A stretch of DNA of 63,666 nucleotides from Armatimonadaceae bacterium. Its GTDB lineage: Bacteria > Armatimonadota > Armatimonadia > Armatimonadales > Armatimonadaceae. Position numbers and translations under genes: made by a program. Below the pieces are notes generated by a model, which saw only the letters and a list, made by a program, of their open reading frames with translations, ran no database searches and was not told the origin of the DNA. The stretch covers positions 1 through 63,666 of the forward strand of contig JAUJNC010000009.1 in NCBI GenBank assembly GCA_030446525.1, in the 5' to 3' direction. Below, piece by piece: positions 61,024 to 63,666 of the stretch (within the stretch, counting starts at the first letter, position 1; each line of letters starts with the position of its first letter).

Positions 61024-62199
61024 GTGAGCAACCCTGTACTGACCGGCGCGATCTTGATTGAGGCCAACGGCGCGGCCCTGAACAACGCCGGAAATGACAC
61101 TGGCCAACGCTTGGACAACGCGGTCGTTGTTAAGCAAATTGTGGTTGGACGAGACCGCAGAAACGCCTACCCATACATCTCCGGACAGGCGGTGCGCCGC
61201 TGGTGGCGCGAGGTACTATACGCCGACTTCGGCTGGCAGCCAAGCCCTGTCACGCGCGAAGCCAAGTCCGCCTACACCGAGGGTGACCCCATCCGGTATT
61301 CCGACGATGACCTCTTCGGCTACATGGCGGCCAAAAAAGCGAAGAAGGCAGGCGGGCGCCAGAAGAAGGCGGACGCCGCGCCTGCCGCGGATACTCTAGC
61401 TCTCGACGGCGACGACGTCGACGCGGCGGTGGGCACGGCAGCCTCGGGCACAACAGACGAGGCGACGGGTAGTGCAGGCGGCACGCAACGGCGCGTCAGC
61501 CCGCTCAAAAACAGCCTGCTCGTTTCCGTTATGCCGCGCGTCATCACGTCCGACTTCGGTCACTTTTCGCGGGATTTGCCCGTGGACAACCCGAACATGG
61601 TCCCGTTCGAGCACGAGCATTACACGACCTTTATGCAGGGCGTGTTCACTCTCAGCCTGGGGGATGTGGGGCGTTTCGAGTGCGGTCCGATGCGTGACCT
61701 CGCCATCGATGCGCCCATCGCCGAAGGTGCCCACGTCGTGCAGGAGGCGAACGGGAATCTGCAGCCGCGCGTGCTCGGCATGAGTCTAGACGAGCGGCGC
61801 AAGCGGGTAAAGGAAACGCTGCAAGCCCTGGCCCGCCTGCGCCATGGAGCGAACCTGACGCGCAACCTGTCCGACGTGATGCCCGTCGTCACGCTCCTGG
61901 GCTGCCTTGACGGTGGCAACGCGCCCTTCCAAAACCTGTTCGTGCCGCACGGGGACGAGCGCGTCGCGCTGAATATGCCGCGCCTCGGCTCGGTCGTGAA
62001 GGATTACAAAGACCGGCTGCTCGGCGACGGGCGACTGTACTTTGGCTATCGGCCTGGCGTGCTCGCCAACGAGGCCGAGGTTGTCGCCGCGCTGGAGGCG
62101 GGGGTCGAGGGCGTCCGGTTCGTGGTCGGCACGCCGGGTGAAACCATCGAGCGCGTTGCGACGCTTACCGGGCGCGACGGCGTGGTGCCGGCGGAGTAG
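61024..62199 (+). CDS. cas7: Type I-B CRISPR backbone protein Cas7 (Cst2/DevR)
   Basis: GTG at 61024 with AGGAGG upstream gives a 391-residue Cas7: VLTGAILIEANGAALNNAGN, NAYPYISGQAVRRWWREVLY (typical of DevR/Cst2), DLFGYMAAKKAKKAG, then VSPLKNSLLVSVMPRVITSD, HYTTFMQGVFTLSLGDVGRF and LFVPHGDERVALNMPRLGSV. It coats the crRNA spacer in Cascade. Residues about 102-158 are a low-complexity Lys/Ala/Asp/Gly/Thr insertion between FGYMAAKK and RRVSPLKNS, longer than expected from memory. It lies 32 bases after cas8 and 2 bases before cas5. Confidence 0.9.
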   Translation: MSNPVLTGAILIEANGAALNNAGNDTGQRLDNAVVVKQIVVGRDRRNAYPYISGQAVRRWWREVLYADFGWQPSPVTREAKSAYTEGDPIRYSDDDLFGYMAAKKAKKAGGRQKKADAAPAADTLALDGDDVDAAVGTAASGTTDEATGSAGGTQRRVSPLKNSLLVSVMPRVITSDFGHFSRDLPVDNPNMVPFEHEHYTTFMQGVFTLSLGDVGRFECGPMRDLAIDAPIAEGAHVVQEANGNLQPRVLGMSLDERRKRVKETLQALARLRHGANLTRNLSDVMPVVTLLGCLDGGNAPFQNLFVPHGDERVALNMPRLGSVVKDYKDRLLGDGRLYFGYRPGVLANEAEVVAALEAGVEGVRFVVGTPGETIERVATLTGRDGVVPAE

Positions 62200-62201
62200 G
62201 C

Positions 62202-62903
62202 GTGATGGACGCTGTTCGCGTGGACCTGCGCGCCTATACCGCCTCGTTCCGTGTGCCGGGCATGATGGGCTATCAGATTACCTCACCCGTGCCCCCGCCG
62301 GCCACGGTGTACGGTCTCCTCGCTGCTGCCGCCGGGCGCGAGGTGACGCCGGACGAAACGTGGGTGGCCTACCGTTTCGAGTACGAGGCGCGGGCGCAGG
62401 ACTTAGAAAAGGTAATCGCCTTCGGGCCGGGCGGGCCGCGCTGGGACGCCAAACTCAACGCGGTGAGCAGCGCGCCCATCATCCGGCAGTTTCTGTTCAA
62501 CCCGCGCCTCGTGTTATATGTGAAGCCGGGCGCGGTAGCCGAGGCGTTCCTAAGCCCGCGCTACCCGCTGCTGCTCGGACGCTCCCAGGATGTCGCGTAT
62601 GTGGATCGGCACCAAGCGACGACCTTAGCGGCGGTCACAGCGGAGGCGCGGGCGGCGGGCGTTCTGGTGCCGTTCCCCACGCCCCGCATCCAGTCGCAAA
62701 TTTTCAGTTTCCCGACCTACTTCAACCTGGATCCGGCGCGCCGGGCGCTCGCGGTAAAGCCGTTCCACGTCTTGGACGCGGCACGCGGGCCGCAAACAGT
62801 CGCTGTGCCAGACCTGTTCTGGCGCGACGAAGGGGCGGACGGCAGCGGCGGCGATGCAGGGTTGTGCGTCCCCCTGTTCGACCGAAAGGTGCTCGCGCCA
62901 TGA
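62202..62903 (+). CDS. cas5: Type I-B CRISPR protein Cas5
   Basis: A 233-residue Cas5 (RAMP), binding the crRNA 5' handle. VDLRAYTASFRVPGMMGYQI, TSPVPPPATVYGLLAAAAGR is the N-terminal RRM with the loop that precedes it; NPRLVLYVKP and LLLGRSQDVAYVDRHQATTL follow, which is typical of Cas5t/Cst. GTG 62202 or ATG 62205 may start; both are 2-5 bases after the cas7 stop. The stop overlaps the cas3 ATG (ATGA). Clean frame. Confidence 0.88.
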   Translation: MMDAVRVDLRAYTASFRVPGMMGYQITSPVPPPATVYGLLAAAAGREVTPDETWVAYRFEYEARAQDLEKVIAFGPGGPRWDAKLNAVSSAPIIRQFLFNPRLVLYVKPGAVAEAFLSPRYPLLLGRSQDVAYVDRHQATTLAAVTAEARAAGVLVPFPTPRIQSQIFSFPTYFNLDPARRALAVKPFHVLDAARGPQTVAVPDLFWRDEGADGSGGDAGLCVPLFDRKVLAP

Positions 62904-63666
62904 ATAACGCCCACGGCGAGCCGATGGCGAAGTCCGCGCCGCCGATGATGCTGCGCCGTCACACGGAGGAAGTCGTCGTGGCCGTAGCGGGCTTGGTCGC
63001 CGCCCTGCGCGCTCCGCTCGCCGAGGTTGCGCCGGCTTCGTTTGGTGACACCTTGCGCGTGGCCGCCGTTTTCCACGACTTAGGCAAGGCGGCAACTGGT
63101 TTTCAGGCGGTCGTAACGCACCAGGGTGACGGGCCGCGCCCGAAGTGGGATTACCGGCATGAGGCGCTTTCCACGGCCATCTTGCTCGCCTCCGGTTTGG
63201 ACGCTGTTTGCGACCGGCAACTGGTCGGAGCGGTGCTGTCGCATCACAAGACGCTGGATCACGAAAAGTTGGCCCGATGCACGGGCCGGGGCCTGCCGCC
63301 ATTCGTCTTTGATCGCACCGCCGGCAAAGTGTGGCGGGACAAACTTGCCGAACTGGAACACTGGTGGCCTTGGGTGCGACAGTACGTCGCCGAGGCCGAG
63401 CAAAGTGGCGTCATCCCACCGCTTCCCTGCCCTCTCCCCAACGACCCCTCCGCCCTTCCCGACCTCTACCAGGCGAACGAAGCATTGGAGGAGACGCTAA
63501 AGGCGGCCGTTGGACTGGAAGTGCCATCGCTGCCGTGGGTTCTGGCGCGCGGCCTACTCATGGGCGGCGACCATCTGGCGAGCGCGGGCCTTGTCGGGCC
63601 GCTCACAAGCCTGTCGGCGGAAAAGATACGCGCGCCGGAGGGTTTTCAGGAGCGGCTGCAAAATAC
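62900..63666 (+). CDS. cas3: CRISPR nuclease-helicase Cas3, HD domain only in window
   Basis: ATG at 62900 overlaps the cas5 stop. Open to the right edge, 255 codons. The HD nuclease motifs are in order: MMLRRHTEEVV, VAAVFHDLGKAATGF (HD), YRHEALSTAI and LSHHKTLDH, with the terminal part LARGLLMGGDHLASAG (the Asp that completes the metal site). The helicase domains must follow beyond the window. Cas3 degrades the target DNA after Cascade binding. The HD domain stands at the N-terminus as in fused Cas3, but a separate Cas3'' cannot be excluded from the visible part. Confidence 0.88.
   Translation, partial: MNNAHGEPMAKSAPPMMLRRHTEEVVVAVAGLVAALRAPLAEVAPASFGDTLRVAAVFHDLGKAATGFQAVVTHQGDGPRPKWDYRHEALSTAILLASGLDAVCDRQLVGAVLSHHKTLDHEKLARCTGRGLPPFVFDRTAGKVWRDKLAELEHWWPWVRQYVAEAEQSGVIPPLPCPLPNDPSALPDLYQANEALEETLKAAVGLEVPSLPWVLARGLLMGGDHLASAGLVGPLTSLSAEKIRAPEGFQERLQN

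Overview
The window is 63.7 kb of GC-rich bacterial DNA. It looks like an aerobic, heterotrophic, lipoprotein-bearing bacterium outside the Proteobacteria and Firmicutes. The evidence is an alternative complex III (act) cluster joined to an A2-type cytochrome c oxidase, a fused heme A/heme O synthase, an HspR-type heat-shock operon, a type I-B (Cst-type) CRISPR-Cas system, and Uma2, Gfo/Idh and sugar isomerase genes. Armatimonadota or Chloroflexota are plausible hosts; this is inference from gene content only.

Layout. 1-6.7 kb: two APC-type permeases flank a broken sensor kinase, a receiver-only response regulator and two unrecognised small genes. 6.9-12.6 kb: tRNA-Lys and tRNA-Gln, a PIG-L deacetylase, a PPK2-type kinase, a metal-dependent amidohydrolase, secreted proteins and a Gdx guanidinium exporter with a possible guanidine riboswitch. 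12.7-14.2 kb: a mobile-looking island carrying a methyltransferase and a GrpB protein, separated by an integron-type attC site and flanked by attC half-sites; it interrupts a DapA-family remnant. 14.3-17.3 kb: sugar isomerase, Gfo/Idh oxidoreductase and an FMN-dependent 2-hydroxyacid oxidase.

17.4-35.9 kb (all minus strand): one tightly overlapping respiratory gene train, read from 35.9 kb downward: ctaA-ctaB fusion, actA, actB, actC, actD, actE, actF, a small membrane protein, sco, ctaC, ctaD, ctaE, ctaF, then an oligopeptide-binding lipoprotein and a permease. A good promoter with a Crp-like operator near -60 lies at its head. The products would carry electrons from quinol through ActA-F and cytochrome c to a caa3-like oxidase, with heme A made by CtaAB and CuA loaded by Sco.

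36-48 kb: kynureninase and kynurenine formamidase, 2-oxoglutarate dehydrogenase E1 and E2, a zinc-ribbon/coiled-coil protein, ribokinase, a tandem AhbA/AhbB-like Lrp-family protein, a YtcJ-type amidohydrolase and an HtrA-like protease. 48-54.7 kb: a heat-shock operon dnaK-hsp20-dnaJ-hspR-clpC, with an imperfect HspR-type inverted repeat over the dnaK promoter. 54.8-55.9 kb: a Uma2 endonuclease-like gene with two small upstream genes. 56.3-63.7 kb: type I-B CRISPR-Cas (WYL regulator, cas6, cas8b1/cst1, cas7, cas5, start of cas3). Between cas6 and cas8 sit two tandem structured repeat units, each with its own -10 box, and an antisense DUF3800-like gene. No CRISPR array is inside the window.

Quality caution. 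Single-base indels are frequent but patchy: dense at 1-3.7, 15.0-15.5, 17.4-19.4, 29.7-35.8, 36.3-44, 46-55.5 kb, and essentially absent at 4.4-14.3, 19.4-29.7 and 55.5-63.7 kb. Many genes below are therefore given as a full span joining two or more reading frames, and their exact ends are approximate. A recurrent form is an extra C after GAG or CAG before CT, which suggests sequencing or assembly error rather than mass pseudogenisation.
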